A stretch of 64,000 bases of DNA from Odobenus rosmarus divergens (Eukaryota; Chordata; Mammalia; Carnivora; Odobenidae): assembly GCF_000321225.1 (NCBI RefSeq), contig NW_004450481.1, positions 2,764,933-2,828,932 of the forward strand, in the 5' to 3' direction. This document shows positions 59,701 to 64,000 of the stretch, piece after piece. Position numbers and translations under genes: made by a program. Positions within the stretch are counted from its first letter, which is position 1. Each line of letters opens with the position of its first letter. The notes beneath the pieces were generated by a model. That model saw only the letters and a list, made by a program, of their open reading frames with translations. It searched no databases and had not been told where the DNA came from.

Positions 59701-62700
59701 ACAAGGAATCCCGGGGAAGTTTTCTGCCTGCAGAGCAGGATCGCTTGTTGTCGGAATTAAGGGATGAGATCCAAACTCTGCGGGAACAGGTGAGTGTATG
59801 ACATTTGCAGTATTTCTAAAAAAGAAGGGAGGTTCAAGGCAAATATAAATTTGTCACCAAATTCATGTGAGTTAATACAGCGGAAAGTGTTTTGAATGAA
59901 TTCAGTTGACGTGTATGATTGCACAACTCCTTTCCCCCCATTTTCCAAGATGGTAAAATGAAGGGGGATGGGAGGAGCTGTGAGATGCTGCATTAGCGCC
60001 CCACCCAGCAGGCAAGTGTCCCTTGTCCCTTGTCCCGGTGGGCAGTTGTGGTTGTCTGAATCAGCAGTCTCTTTACACTGGGGCCCTTCCAATTTCTTGT
60101 TGCTGGTTTTCCTTTTCCCTGTGGAGGATGGGTAGTTAATACAGGCACATCATTAAAAAAAAAACAAAACAAAGAAAATCTGTTTCTGGCTTTTGTATCT
60201 TTCTGAGGCTTCTTTTTTTTTTTTTAAGATTATTTATTATTAGAGAGAGAGCACGAGTAGGGGGAGCAGCAGAGGGAGAGGGAGAAGCAGGCTTCCCGAC
60301 GAGCAGGGAGCCCGATGTGGGGCTTGATCCCAGGACCCTGGGATCATGACCTGAGCCGAAGGCAGACGCTTAACGACTGAGCCACCCAGGCGCTCCTTTC
60401 TGAGGCTTTTTAATGCATATTCAAACTAGTATGGATATTTTTACTTTTATTCCTTTTCAACACAAAAGGCAACTTACCATACATACTTTTCTGCTGTCCT
60501 TTTCCCTTAACATCTCTTGGAGAGTGTTCCATCCTGGTCAATAGAGCGTTTCCTTATTCTTTACAGCATGTTAATGTCAACAGTCCCCACTGCGTGAAGA
60601 GTTGGCCACAGCATACACCCTTGCACTTCTCTCCTTACAAGCCCACGCCCGGGTAAAAATTTCAAGGCACAGACCTAGACGTGGAATAATGGCGTCGTAG
60701 GCTATGCACAGTCAGTGTGGTCACAAATGCCAGGGTGCTTTCCACAGCCCTTGCAGCCAGCCACTGCCAGCAGTGCGTGCAGCGTTCCTAATGTTTCCCG
60801 ATGGCTCGGCAGCAAGACTGGTTATTGAGGAAATGACTGTCTGTCTGTAAGTCTGTAATTCTTCTGTGTCACAGATAGAGCACCACCCCAGAGTTGCAAA
60901 GTATGCTATGGAAAACCATTCCCTCCGGGAAGAGAACAGAAGGTTGAGATTATTAGAGCCTGTGAAAAGAGCCCAAGAAATGGATGCCCAGACCATTGCC
61001 GTACTAGAAAAAGCTTTCTCTGAACTATCTGGCACAGAGAAAAAGGACAAGGGTAAGAAATGATTATTGTCAGCATGCCTTCTGGGGGGGCGGGGAGGGC
61101 ACTGTTTGAAAGGGCATTTTTATTGCCTCGCTGGTAGGGTCTTCATTTTATTGCCTGTAGACCTGGTGTGGTAATTTCTTTTTTTTGGTAATTTCTTTTT
61201 TTATTTTTATTTTTTTTTAAAGATTTTATTTATTTATTTGACAGAGAAAGAGAGAGCACAAGCAGGGGGAGCGGCAGGGGGAGAGGGAGAAGCAGGCTTC
61301 ACTCTGAACAGGGAGCCAGATGCAGAGCTAGATCCCAGGACTCTGGGATCATGATCTGAGCTGAAGGCGGATGCTTAATCGACTGAGCCACTCAGGCGCC
61401 CCCTGGTGTGCTAATTTCTTATATACATACTTATGCTTTTATGTTTCCAAAAGGCATTTCTAAACTTTTTTCTCATAAATCTCATAGTAGTGAGTTATGT
61501 AGGCTAAGAGACATATCAAGGAAACACCTATTATGGGGCGCCTGGGTGGCTCAGTAAGTTAAGCGTCTGCCTTCGGCCCAGGTCATGATCCCAGGGTCCT
61601 GGGATTGAGCACCACGTTGGGCTCCCTGCTCAGCGGGAAGCCTGCTTCTCCCTCTCCCACTCCCTCTGCTTGTGTTCCCTCTCTTCCTGTCTCTCTCTCA
61701 AATAATTAAATAAAATCTTTAAAAAAAAGAAAAAAAACACCTGTTATGGTTCTGTTTTGTTTCTAAAAGATTGATTCAGATATTTCTTTTAATTTTTATT
61801 AAATGAAATTTTCCTGTTTTAACTATTTGAAATGAAAATTGCTTAACTAATCAACACGGATGAATGTCAAGTGGAGATGTTTACCTGCCTGGCTAAGGTC
61901 TGTACAGTGTGAGAGGCATCTGTAGGTCAGACTCCTGATGCCAGCTCGGTGTTTGCGTCCTAAAGTTGTGGGTGCTGGTTATACCCTGTTAGTTATACAC
62001 TGGCCAGCATACACTGTTAGTTCTACATTATTTCTGTCTGCTTTTGCTCTGTGAAAAGTGGTTTAGTTGGTACCGAATCTCACACACTGGGCAGCTACAG
62101 GTGTTAATGCCTTGGGATTTGGCAACAAAGTCTGTGTTTGCCCCACTCTGAGTGAATATTTTCACAGGCTTTTATCAGATTCTGTCTCAGCCTTTGTCAT
62201 TTCCAACAGAAATTGAGAACACTCTAATCTCATTCTGCAATCGCAATGAAGCCTGTTTGTGTCCATTTAAAATTTTCATTTTGCAAGCCTTCTTCCATTC
62301 TGTTATGACTGAATAAAAATAAAATTTGGTTGTGGAGAGACTGATTTTAGATGCAAAGTTAAGATCGGGTTTTGTGTATTATTTCAGCTATTTTTCCCTG
62401 CAGTGCTCTGTATTTTATTGGCCATTTTGACCTCAAATAATTCCTTGACTTACTACCTTGGAAAGATACTAACAGTCATTTCTTGATCCCATCATCTTTT
62501 TTTAAATTAATTTTTTAAGTTTCATTTTATTTAAATTCAACTAACATATAGTGTATTATTAGTTTCAGAGGTGGAGTTCAGTGATTCATCAGTTGCATAT
62601 AACCCACCATCTTCTAAACAAAGATCATTCTCTATAAACAACTTTTTACATGATGTTTTCCCACAGCGGAACTCATCAGAACTCTCTTCAACATATATGG

Positions 62701-63496
62701 TCCTCTAAGCAATCCCTGAAAATATTTCCCACCAGTTAGATGATCCCATGCTCTTTCTTTTTTTTAAAGATTTATTTATTTATTTTGAGAGAGTGAGAAT
62801 GAGAGAGAGAGAGAGAGCACATGAGAGGCGGGAGGGCCAGAGGGAGAAGCAGACTCCCCGCTGAGCAGGGAGCCCGATGCGGGACTCGATCCGGGACTCC
62901 AGGATCATGACCTGAGCCGAAGGCAGTCGCTTAACCAACTGAGCCACGCAGGCGCCCAATCCCATGCTCTTTCAACTTGCTGCTTTTGCTTTGGTTCCTT
63001 TCCTGAATAATTTATTGAGTGTTCACTTTAGCTGTTAGCATGGATTTCTGCAGTATTGGCCTGTTGACGTTTCACCAGCCTGACGTGTGTTGTACTTCAT
63101 GGTTTGCTCTTTCTCCTGATAGAAAAGGTGTTGCCTTCAATGTGCCCCTACATCCTGGGGCTTCTCAGCTTCTCAGAAACAGCTTCTAGCACTCGTTGAC
63201 ACACTGTATTGTTTCTTTGTCTCCGCTGAGCTACAAGCTCTTGTTTCTTAGGGTCCACTTTCCAATCTTTGCTTCAAAATTGATACGTGACCAAGAACTT
63301 AGAAAACGTGTTCTGTTATTTCTTTCAAAGACCATGTTGTTTCCTTATTACCAGGTCAACAGGGATTTTCTCCTAAAGCTCCAAAGGAGCCATGCTCATT
63401 AGTGAACACTGAGAAGTTGAAAGCACAACTCTTGCAAATTCAGACAGAGCTGAATAATTCAAAGCAAGAATATGAAGAATTCAAAGAACTAACGAG
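25746..63496 (+). CDS. KIF15: KIF15, kinesin-12 motor protein (5' part, 15 coding exons; continues past the window)
   Basis: Exons: 25746-25764, 37300-37342, 37849-38032, 40090-40166, 44536-44573, 46890-46987, 48269-48448, 50314-50523, 52571-52696, 52863-52985, 55806-55929, 59271-59347, 59580-59789, 60875-61052 and 63355-63496. All joins keep phase, giving 609 codons plus two bases; I recall about 1388 residues for human. The motor domain covers roughly residues 25-366. It has the P-loop GQTGSGKT (109-116), switch I NRESSRSH, switch II DLAGSE, and the microtubule-contact region ending [11 protein letters not shown]. From exon 11 the sequence turns into Leu/Glu/Lys-rich coiled coil. KIF15 is a plus-end-directed mitotic kinesin that bundles spindle microtubules and supports bipolarity alongside KIF11. 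No frameshift or stop was seen in any exon, and all key ATPase residues are intact. The start MAPGCK has a good Kozak context (G at -3, G at +4). Confidence 0.95.
25765..27300. other. KIF15 intron 1, 5' part with no recognised repeat
   Basis: Starts inside the CpG island and becomes AT-rich. A TTTG tandem repeat lies at 27308-27334. No gene seen. Confidence 0.4.
27355..27990 (+). repeat. Old LINE-1 3' region (split by a SINE)
   Basis: Typical wording GGGCTATTATGAATAAAGCTGC and TCATGTAAATGG of mammalian L1 3' ends, interrupted at 27456-27608. Confidence 0.55.
27456..27608 (+). repeat. Can-SINE with internal deletion
   Basis: Shorter than a full element (the GGCTCCCTGCTCAGCGGGAAG block is missing). 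15-bp duplication AAGAATACACTTGTC at 27441-27455 and 27609-27623. Confidence 0.92.
28111..28315 (-). repeat. Can-SINE
   Basis: Duplication AAATTTTTATATTC(T/C)GTTTA at 28091-28110 and 28316-28335. Confidence 0.9.
28352..28480 (+). repeat. MIR SINE fragment
   Basis: GGTTAAGAATGTGCGCTCTG and CTGAATGCCTGGGTTCA: the MIR head in sense orientation. Confidence 0.6.
28540..28728 (-). repeat. Young Can-SINE
   Basis: Flanked by GGCTTTTTTCTTTT and AGCTTTTTTCTTTT; close to the young consensus. Confidence 0.88.
28760..29740. other. KIF15 intron 1 DNA with no recognised gene
   Basis: The first part (28745-28850) resembles an L1 3' segment (AAAAGTTGTAACAGCTGTTC); the rest is unassigned. Confidence 0.35.
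29741..30078 (-). repeat. MLT1-type MaLR LTR
   Basis: Inverted MLT1 pattern: TGTCTTAGTCTGGGCTGCTC, CACATGGTGGAAGG, then ATTCATACCATAGTA. An old LTR retrotransposon relic with no coding part. Confidence 0.65.
30154..30360 (-). repeat. Can-SINE
   Basis: 16-bp duplication TGGTACACTGCCTTTA at 30138-30153 and 30361-30376. Confidence 0.92.
30895..31430. repeat. Ancient interspersed repeat fragment (family not named)
   Basis: TTTACTGAGTGTTCACTG, GTCAGGCACTGCTGTAGAC, AAGGTCCTGAAGTGTGACTT and TTTGAAGAGAGAAGTGACTT follow a well-known ancient mammalian repeat order. Pieces of the same element recur at 36390-37250 and 46110-46330. Confidence 0.45.
31747..31943 (+). repeat. Young Can-SINE
   Basis: 14-bp duplication AAATTTTATATTGA at 31733-31746 and 31944-31957. 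Confidence 0.93.
32090..32290 (+). repeat. Old LINE-1 3' region
   Basis: TTGATTGAGATGTAAGTCAG and GGTTTTTAGTATATTCACAG match a common L1 3' segment. Confidence 0.5.
32514..32726 (-). pseudogene. LINE-1 ORF2 N-terminal remnant
   Basis: A 70-residue open stretch resembling the start of L1 ORF2p. It includes the LQETH motif of the APE-type endonuclease, whose Glu is catalytic. It is truncated and part of a dead old L1. Confidence 0.65.
33154..33278 (-). repeat. SINEC2-type element
   Basis: Flanked by TTATGTACATTTTA at 33140-33153 and 33279-33292; ends GAGCCAGCCAGCCATCCC. Confidence 0.85.
33293..33483 (-). repeat. Can-SINE
   Basis: Flanked by TTATGTACATTTTA at 33279-33292 and 33484-33497, the same target word as the preceding SINE. 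Confidence 0.88.
33694..33877 (-). repeat. Can-SINE
   Basis: 16-bp duplication CCTTTATCACCTTCTT at 33678-33693 and 33878-33893. Confidence 0.92.
34042..34232 (+). repeat. Can-SINE
   Basis: GGCACCTGGGTGGCTAAGTC head to AAATAGATAAAATCTTTAAT tail; flanked by similar TTCTCCTTCTCTT and TTTTCCTTCTCTT. Confidence 0.85.
35212..35358 (-). repeat. Old Can-SINE fragment
   Basis: Diverged body, head ending GAGCCACCCAGGCACCCC; no tail. Confidence 0.72.
35728..35800 (+). repeat. (GA)n(GT)n compound microsatellite
   Basis: A GA run passes directly into a GT run and then TGTATGTATG. Confidence 0.9.
36390..37250. repeat. Ancient interspersed repeat fragment (family not named), split by a SINE
   Basis: GTATTTTGAAGGTAGAGCCA, CCAAGGTTTTTGGCCTGAGC and TCAGTTTTGGACACGTTAAA are in the order expected of an ancient mammalian repeat. 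A SINE lies at 36645-36875. Confidence 0.5.
36645..36875 (+). repeat. Older Can-SINE
   Basis: GGCGCCTGGGTGTCACAGTC head and a long A/G-rich tail; AGTTGTC occurs on both sides. Confidence 0.82.
37300..37342 (+). CDS. KIF15: KIF15 coding exon 2
   Basis: A 43-nt exon between TTTTTCTAG and GTAAGG, encoding [14 protein letters not shown] and part of a Ser codon. Confidence 0.88.
37849..38032 (+). CDS. KIF15: KIF15 coding exon 3
   Basis: The start of the motor domain, with the [10 protein letters not shown] strand (beta 1). Ends TTQ before GTAATG; 184 nt. Confidence 0.93.
38354..38706 (-). repeat. MLT1-type MaLR LTR
   Basis: Inverted MLT1: GACTGCTATAACAAAAATATC ... CTCACTGTTCTGGAGGTTGG ... ACATTCAGTCCATAGTA. 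No retroviral gene present. Confidence 0.7.
38775..39060. repeat. Probable hAT-type non-autonomous DNA element
   Basis: TAGCCACATGTGGCTATTTAA and CACTTGAAATGTGGCTAGTG are words of common old MER-type elements. Class inferred. Confidence 0.4.
39125..39455. repeat. Probable hAT-type non-autonomous DNA element, second copy
   Basis: ATTTTCTAGTAGCCATGTTG, TTTAACCCAATATATCCAAAA and AGTAGCCACATGTGGCTCAT belong to a related old MER element. Confidence 0.45.
39734..39938 (-). repeat. Can-SINE
   Basis: Inverted element ending GAGCCGCCCAGGTGCCCC; TAGCTTTTTT flanks both sides. Confidence 0.88.
40090..40166 (+). CDS. KIF15: KIF15 coding exon 4
   Basis: A 77-nt exon ending in the GYNGTIFA kinesin signature. 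It splits a Tyr codon (TA|T) before GTAAGT. Confidence 0.93.
40203..40690 (-). repeat. MaLR-like LTR
   Basis: TAGCTGCTGTAATCAATTAC, GTTGGCAGGGCTGTGTTCC, TTTCTGGAGGCTTTAGGGG and ACCGGGATAATCAAGG match a common inverted MaLR-class LTR. No coding part. Confidence 0.5.
40731..40890. other. Assembly gap (160 N)
   Basis: It lies at the poly(T) side of the SINE at 40891-41062, so it probably reflects a failed homopolymer or SINE tail. Confidence 0.99.
40891..41062 (-). repeat. Young Can-SINE next to an assembly gap
   Basis: The body is present. The tail side is replaced by N. Confidence 0.88.
41063..41990. other. KIF15 intron 4 DNA with no recognised gene
   Basis: No feature assigned to the first 0.7 kb. 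From about 41720 it resembles an old LINE-1 3' region. Confidence 0.35.
41991..42480 (+). repeat. Old LINE-1 3' region
   Basis: CATATAAATGAAATCATACA, TTTGTTTATCCATTTCCTTG, GATTATGAATAAATTGCTAC and GGACCATATGGTAAGTCTAT are L1 3' words in order. Confidence 0.6.
42520..42716 (+). repeat. Very young Can-SINE
   Basis: Close to the young consensus along its whole length, with a clean A tail. No clear target duplication found. Confidence 0.9.
42717..43342. other. KIF15 intron 4 DNA with no recognised feature
   Basis: AT-rich; no repeat or frame recognised. Confidence 0.4.
43343..43537 (-). repeat. Can-SINE
   Basis: Inverted element ending CAGCCACCCAGGTGCACC; TCAAAA lies on both sides. Confidence 0.85.
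43538..44107. other. KIF15 intron 4 DNA with no recognised feature
   Basis: Possibly an LTR- or LINE-like AT-rich fossil at 43820-44100; not assigned. Confidence 0.35.
44123..44286 (-). repeat. Can-SINE, first of a tandem pair
   Basis: Left partner of a pair bounded by one target duplication (44108-44122 and 44397-44411). Confidence 0.82.
44287..44396 (-). repeat. SINEC2-type element, second of a tandem pair
   Basis: A long T run then TAAGTAAGCTCTACGCCCAA. It ends exactly at the right copy of the duplication ACCTAATATAATTTT. Confidence 0.82.
44536..44573 (+). CDS. KIF15: KIF15 coding exon 5 (P-loop)
   Basis: A 38-nt exon encoding [12 protein letters not shown], the nucleotide-binding P-loop. 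The acceptor is TTTTTACAG and the donor GTAAGT. Two antisense SINEs end only 140 bp upstream. Confidence 0.95.
44825..45029 (-). repeat. Can-SINE
   Basis: 13-bp duplication TGAATTGGGTTTA at 44812-44824 and 45030-45042; contains a (GA)n run. Confidence 0.92.
45050..45870 (+). repeat. Old LINE-1 3' region
   Basis: ATCTGGCTTCTTCCTCTCAG, ATTGTTGCATGCTGTAGTAG, AGGAGTGGAACTGCTGGATC and TTCTGGAGTATGTGTAGTA are in L1 3' order. Confidence 0.6.
46110..46330. repeat. Ancient interspersed repeat fragment (family not named)
   Basis: GGCCAGGTCATGTAGGACAT and CTACATGATCTGATGTATAA resemble the element also seen at 30895 and 36390. Confidence 0.4.
46455..46625 (-). repeat. Older Can-SINE
   Basis: 10-bp duplication TACAAGGGCC at 46445-46454 and 46626-46635. 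Confidence 0.88.
46890..46987 (+). CDS. KIF15: KIF15 coding exon 6
   Basis: A 98-nt exon encoding the [11 protein letters not shown] motor segment. Ends REKEK before GTAAAA. Confidence 0.93.
46988..47884. other. KIF15 intron 6 DNA with no recognised feature
   Basis: No repeat or conserved frame recognised. The 118-residue minus frame at 47527-47883 has no known domain and overlaps no splice pattern. Confidence 0.4.
47885..47960 (+). repeat. LINE-1 3' end fragment
   Basis: TATGTTTTACACCTGAAACTA followed by TGATGTATGTCAGTGA is a common L1 3' terminal pattern. Confidence 0.5.
48269..48448 (+). CDS. KIF15: KIF15 coding exon 7
   Basis: A 60-codon, phase 0 exon with the [15 protein letters not shown] motif. 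Acceptor CTTTCCAG, donor GTACCC. Confidence 0.94.
48449..49190. other. KIF15 intron 7, first part, no recognised feature
   Basis: No repeat or conserved frame assigned. Confidence 0.35.
49200..50270. repeat. Old LINE-1-like sequence
   Basis: AGATTTTGGTTGGAATTGCA, TTTGACCCATGAATCACTTAG and AAATTCCAGATTTATGGTAA are typical old L1 words. Two TATATA-rich microsatellite patches lie at 49350 and 49498. Confidence 0.4.
50314..50523 (+). CDS. KIF15: KIF15 coding exon 8 (switch I and II)
   Basis: A 70-codon, phase 0 exon containing switch I NRESSRSH and switch II DLAGSE. Confidence 0.95.
50524..51450. other. KIF15 intron 8, first part
   Basis: No gene. Parts near 50930-51060 resemble the unnamed ancient repeat. 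Confidence 0.35.
51470..51655 (-). repeat. MIR SINE
   Basis: TTAACTCATTTAATCTTCCC, GAAGTAGGTACTGTGATCC and CACACAGCTAGGAGTAGA: inverted MIR. Confidence 0.7.
51914..52119 (-). repeat. Young Can-SINE
   Basis: 15-bp duplication TAGACTGAAAAATCT at 51899-51913 and 52120-52134. Confidence 0.93.
52135..52560. other. KIF15 intron 8, last part, no recognised feature
   Basis: Nothing assigned. Confidence 0.4.
52571..52696 (+). CDS. KIF15: KIF15 coding exon 9
   Basis: A 42-codon, phase 0 exon with [10 protein letters not shown] and [11 protein letters not shown], the kinesin alpha 4 / loop 12 region. Confidence 0.95.
52863..52985 (+). CDS. KIF15: KIF15 coding exon 10
   Basis: A 41-codon, phase 0 exon that ends the motor core ([21 protein letters not shown]). 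Intron 9 before it is only 166 bp. Confidence 0.95.
53171..53369 (-). repeat. Can-SINE
   Basis: 10-bp duplication TGGCTCGATT at 53161-53170 and 53370-53379. Confidence 0.92.
53456..53482 (+). repeat. (TG)n microsatellite
   Basis: Uninterrupted GT dinucleotides in KIF15 intron 10. Confidence 0.9.
53610..53815. repeat. Old non-autonomous DNA-transposon-like repeat
   Basis: AGTTTTTCTGTAAAGGTAAAT, GGCATGGCTGTGTTCCAGC and CAGGCTGTATTTGGTCCGTG match a common old mammalian repeat. Class uncertain. Confidence 0.4.
53830..54613. other. KIF15 intron 10 DNA with no recognised feature
   Basis: No gene or repeat assigned. Confidence 0.35.
54628..54833 (+). repeat. Can-SINE
   Basis: 14-bp duplication AGAAGTTGTCTTAA at 54614-54627 and 54834-54847. 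Confidence 0.93.
54898..55275 (+). repeat. Carnivore LINE-1 3' end
   Basis: GAGGGTATGTGCTATGGTGA, GTGAATTGTGCAAGACT, GAGCACTGGGTGTTATGCA and ATGTATGGTGATTAACATAA form the 3' untranslated region typical of carnivore L1, with an AATAAAAAA end. Confidence 0.75.
55276..55800. other. KIF15 intron 10, last part, no recognised feature
   Basis: G-rich sequence; nothing assigned. Confidence 0.35.
55806..55929 (+). CDS. KIF15: KIF15 coding exon 11
   Basis: A 124-nt exon covering the neck and start of coiled coil ([10 protein letters not shown], then a Leu/Lys/Glu-rich helix). Ends one base into a codon before GTAAGA. Confidence 0.92.
56029..56230 (-). repeat. Can-SINE
   Basis: 11-bp duplication AAGCTACCCAC at 56018-56028 and 56231-56241. 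It starts 99 bp after the KIF15 exon 11 donor. Confidence 0.93.
56580..56858 (-). pseudogene. Tigger transposase remnant, C-terminal part
   Basis: A 92-residue open stretch ([38 protein letters not shown]) of the transposase tail. The catalytic centre would lie in the part covered by the SINE and gap. Confidence 0.8.
57231..57329 (-). repeat. Can-SINE inside Tigger, cut by an assembly gap
   Basis: T run, AAGATTTTATTTATTTGAGAG and GAAGCAGACTCCC, then N. The head is not seen. Confidence 0.85.
57330..57714. other. Assembly gap (385 N)
   Basis: Starts inside a SINE and ends in a T run, which suggests a second minus-strand SINE tail at 57715-57726. Confidence 0.99.
57958..58260 (-). pseudogene. 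Tigger transposase remnant, N-terminal part
   Basis: A 100-residue open stretch resembling the Tigger/CENP-B-like DNA-binding region ([24 protein letters not shown]). It stops at 57958 and is disrupted further on. Confidence 0.8.
58888..59270. other. KIF15 intron 11, last part, no recognised feature
   Basis: Nothing assigned. Confidence 0.4.
59271..59347 (+). CDS. KIF15: KIF15 coding exon 12
   Basis: A 77-nt exon with the [17 protein letters not shown] segment. Acceptor AATTATAG, donor GTAGGA. Confidence 0.92.
59580..59789 (+). CDS. KIF15: KIF15 coding exon 13
   Basis: A 70-codon, phase 0 coiled-coil exon. Ends IQTLREQ before GTGAGT. Confidence 0.92.
60212..60395 (-). repeat. Can-SINE
   Basis: 13-bp duplication CTTTCTGAGGCTT at 60199-60211 and 60396-60408. 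Confidence 0.92.
60409..60874. other. KIF15 intron 13, last part
   Basis: Possible LINE 3' relic at 60470-60700 (CTTGGAGAGTGTTCCATCC); no gene. Confidence 0.35.
60875..61052 (+). CDS. KIF15: KIF15 coding exon 14
   Basis: A 178-nt exon beginning [14 protein letters not shown]. Acceptor GTGTCACAG; ends one base into a Gly codon before GTAAGA. Confidence 0.92.
61181..61401 (-). repeat. Can-SINE with extended T-rich tail
   Basis: 19-bp duplication CCTGGTGTG(G/C)TAATTTCTT at 61162-61180 and 61402-61420, with one mismatch. Confidence 0.92.
61535..61736 (+). repeat. Young Can-SINE
   Basis: 12-bp duplication AACACCT(A/G)TTAT at 61523-61534 and 61737-61748. Confidence 0.92.
61749..62500. other. KIF15 intron 14 DNA with no recognised feature
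   Basis: No repeat or frame assigned. Confidence 0.4.
62505..62640 (-). repeat. Carnivore LINE-1 3' end fragment, antisense (probable)
   Basis: CAACTAACATATAGTGTATT followed by AGTTTCAGAGGTGGAGTTCA resembles an inverted carnivore L1 3' region. Confidence 0.45.
62758..62958 (-). repeat. Can-SINE
   Basis: 15-bp duplication ATCCCATGCTCTTTC at 62743-62757 and 62959-62973. Confidence 0.93.
62974..63354. other. KIF15 intron 14, last part, no recognised feature
   Basis: Nothing assigned. Confidence 0.4.
63355..63496 (+). CDS. KIF15: KIF15 coding exon 15
   Basis: A 142-nt exon beginning QQGFSPKAP and ending KELT plus a split Arg codon before GTAAAG. This is the last KIF15 exon in the window. Confidence 0.92.
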
Positions 63497-63854
63497 GTAA
63501 AGTGTAAATACACATTCATGCTTACCTATTTCAGCATCTTGTTTTAGCATATAACATTGACAATTTAATTGAGCATTTTACGTTAAATATTAATTCTCAT
63601 ATAGCAACTACCTTGTTTTGACATGAAGAAAAAGCTCCTTAATATATTTAATGAACTCTATGATACAGATGTTTTCACGGATACACCTGTATCTGTTCAG
63701 CAAATTTAAATCAACGTTGTTATGAATCAAATCAGGATTTTTAGAAATTACAGGTTTGTTCTTTATGTTCCTTGTGTAACAAACAAAACAAAGATAAGCC
63801 ACATTCATAGTATAACTAAGATTAATGCTGTCCTAAAATATAAAGAAGTATTTA

Positions 63855-64000
63855 TTTTATTTTTTAAATTTTTTAAAAGATTTATTTATTTTAGAGAGAA
63901 AGAGACAGCGCACATGGGGGTAAGGGGCACAAGGAGAGAGAGAATCCCAAGCACTCCCTGCTGAGCATGGAGCCTGATTTGGGGCTCGATCTCATGACTG
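63855..64000 (-). repeat. Older Can-SINE, cut by the window end
   Basis: Tail and body visible (AAAGATTTATTTATTTTAGAG ... GGGGCTCGATCTCATGACTG); the head lies outside. Confidence 0.82.

Overview
The window is a piece of a carnivoran mammal genome, almost certainly a caniform and probably an arctoid such as a bear or seal. About 45 tRNA-derived Can-SINEs (SINEC) are present. Many are the young subtype whose body reads CCCACTCCCCCTGCTTGTG, and many still have intact target-site duplications. The gene order ZNF502 - ZNF501 - KIAA1143 (minus) - KIF15 matches human 3p21.31. Species was inferred from repeat type only, not from a database match.

Region by region: (1) 1-6.1 kb holds the 3' part of ZNF502. 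It has a short start-codon exon (3292-3401) and a long terminal exon with 14 C2H2 fingers (3913-5486). (2) 6-10.8 kb is intergenic, with old L2 and MIR fossils. (3) 10.8-17.9 kb is ZNF501: a CpG island promoter, probable untranslated exons, and a single coding exon with nine fingers. ZNF501 is a tandem copy of ZNF502; its 5' exon, acceptor and finger order can still be aligned to ZNF502. (4) 18-20.2 kb is intergenic or 3' flank, including a possible solo LTR. (5) 20.2-25.5 kb is KIAA1143 on the minus strand, with three coding exons. (6) 25.49-25.75 kb is a compact bidirectional CpG promoter shared by KIAA1143 and KIF15. It has two perfect TGACGTCA sites and a composite E2F/CHR-like cell-cycle element. 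(7) 25.7-64 kb is KIF15 on the plus strand. Fifteen coding exons were traced here by splice signals and reading phase. They encode the whole kinesin motor domain and the start of the coiled-coil stalk (about 609 codons); the gene continues beyond the window. Its introns are full of SINEs, old LINE-1, MaLR LTRs, hAT-like fragments and one near-complete Tigger1-type element.

The two ZNF genes encode probable nuclear DNA-binding proteins. KIAA1143 is a small, highly charged protein of unknown role. KIF15 is the plus-end-directed mitotic kinesin-12 that helps maintain the bipolar spindle. The genes do not form a pathway; their adjacency is a conserved mammalian neighbourhood. I found no previously undescribed system. 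The most useful observations are the recovered ZNF502 start exon, the colinear decay of ZNF501 relative to ZNF502, the shared promoter architecture, an exact 83-bp duplication, the SINE insertion structures and two assembly gaps inside SINEs.
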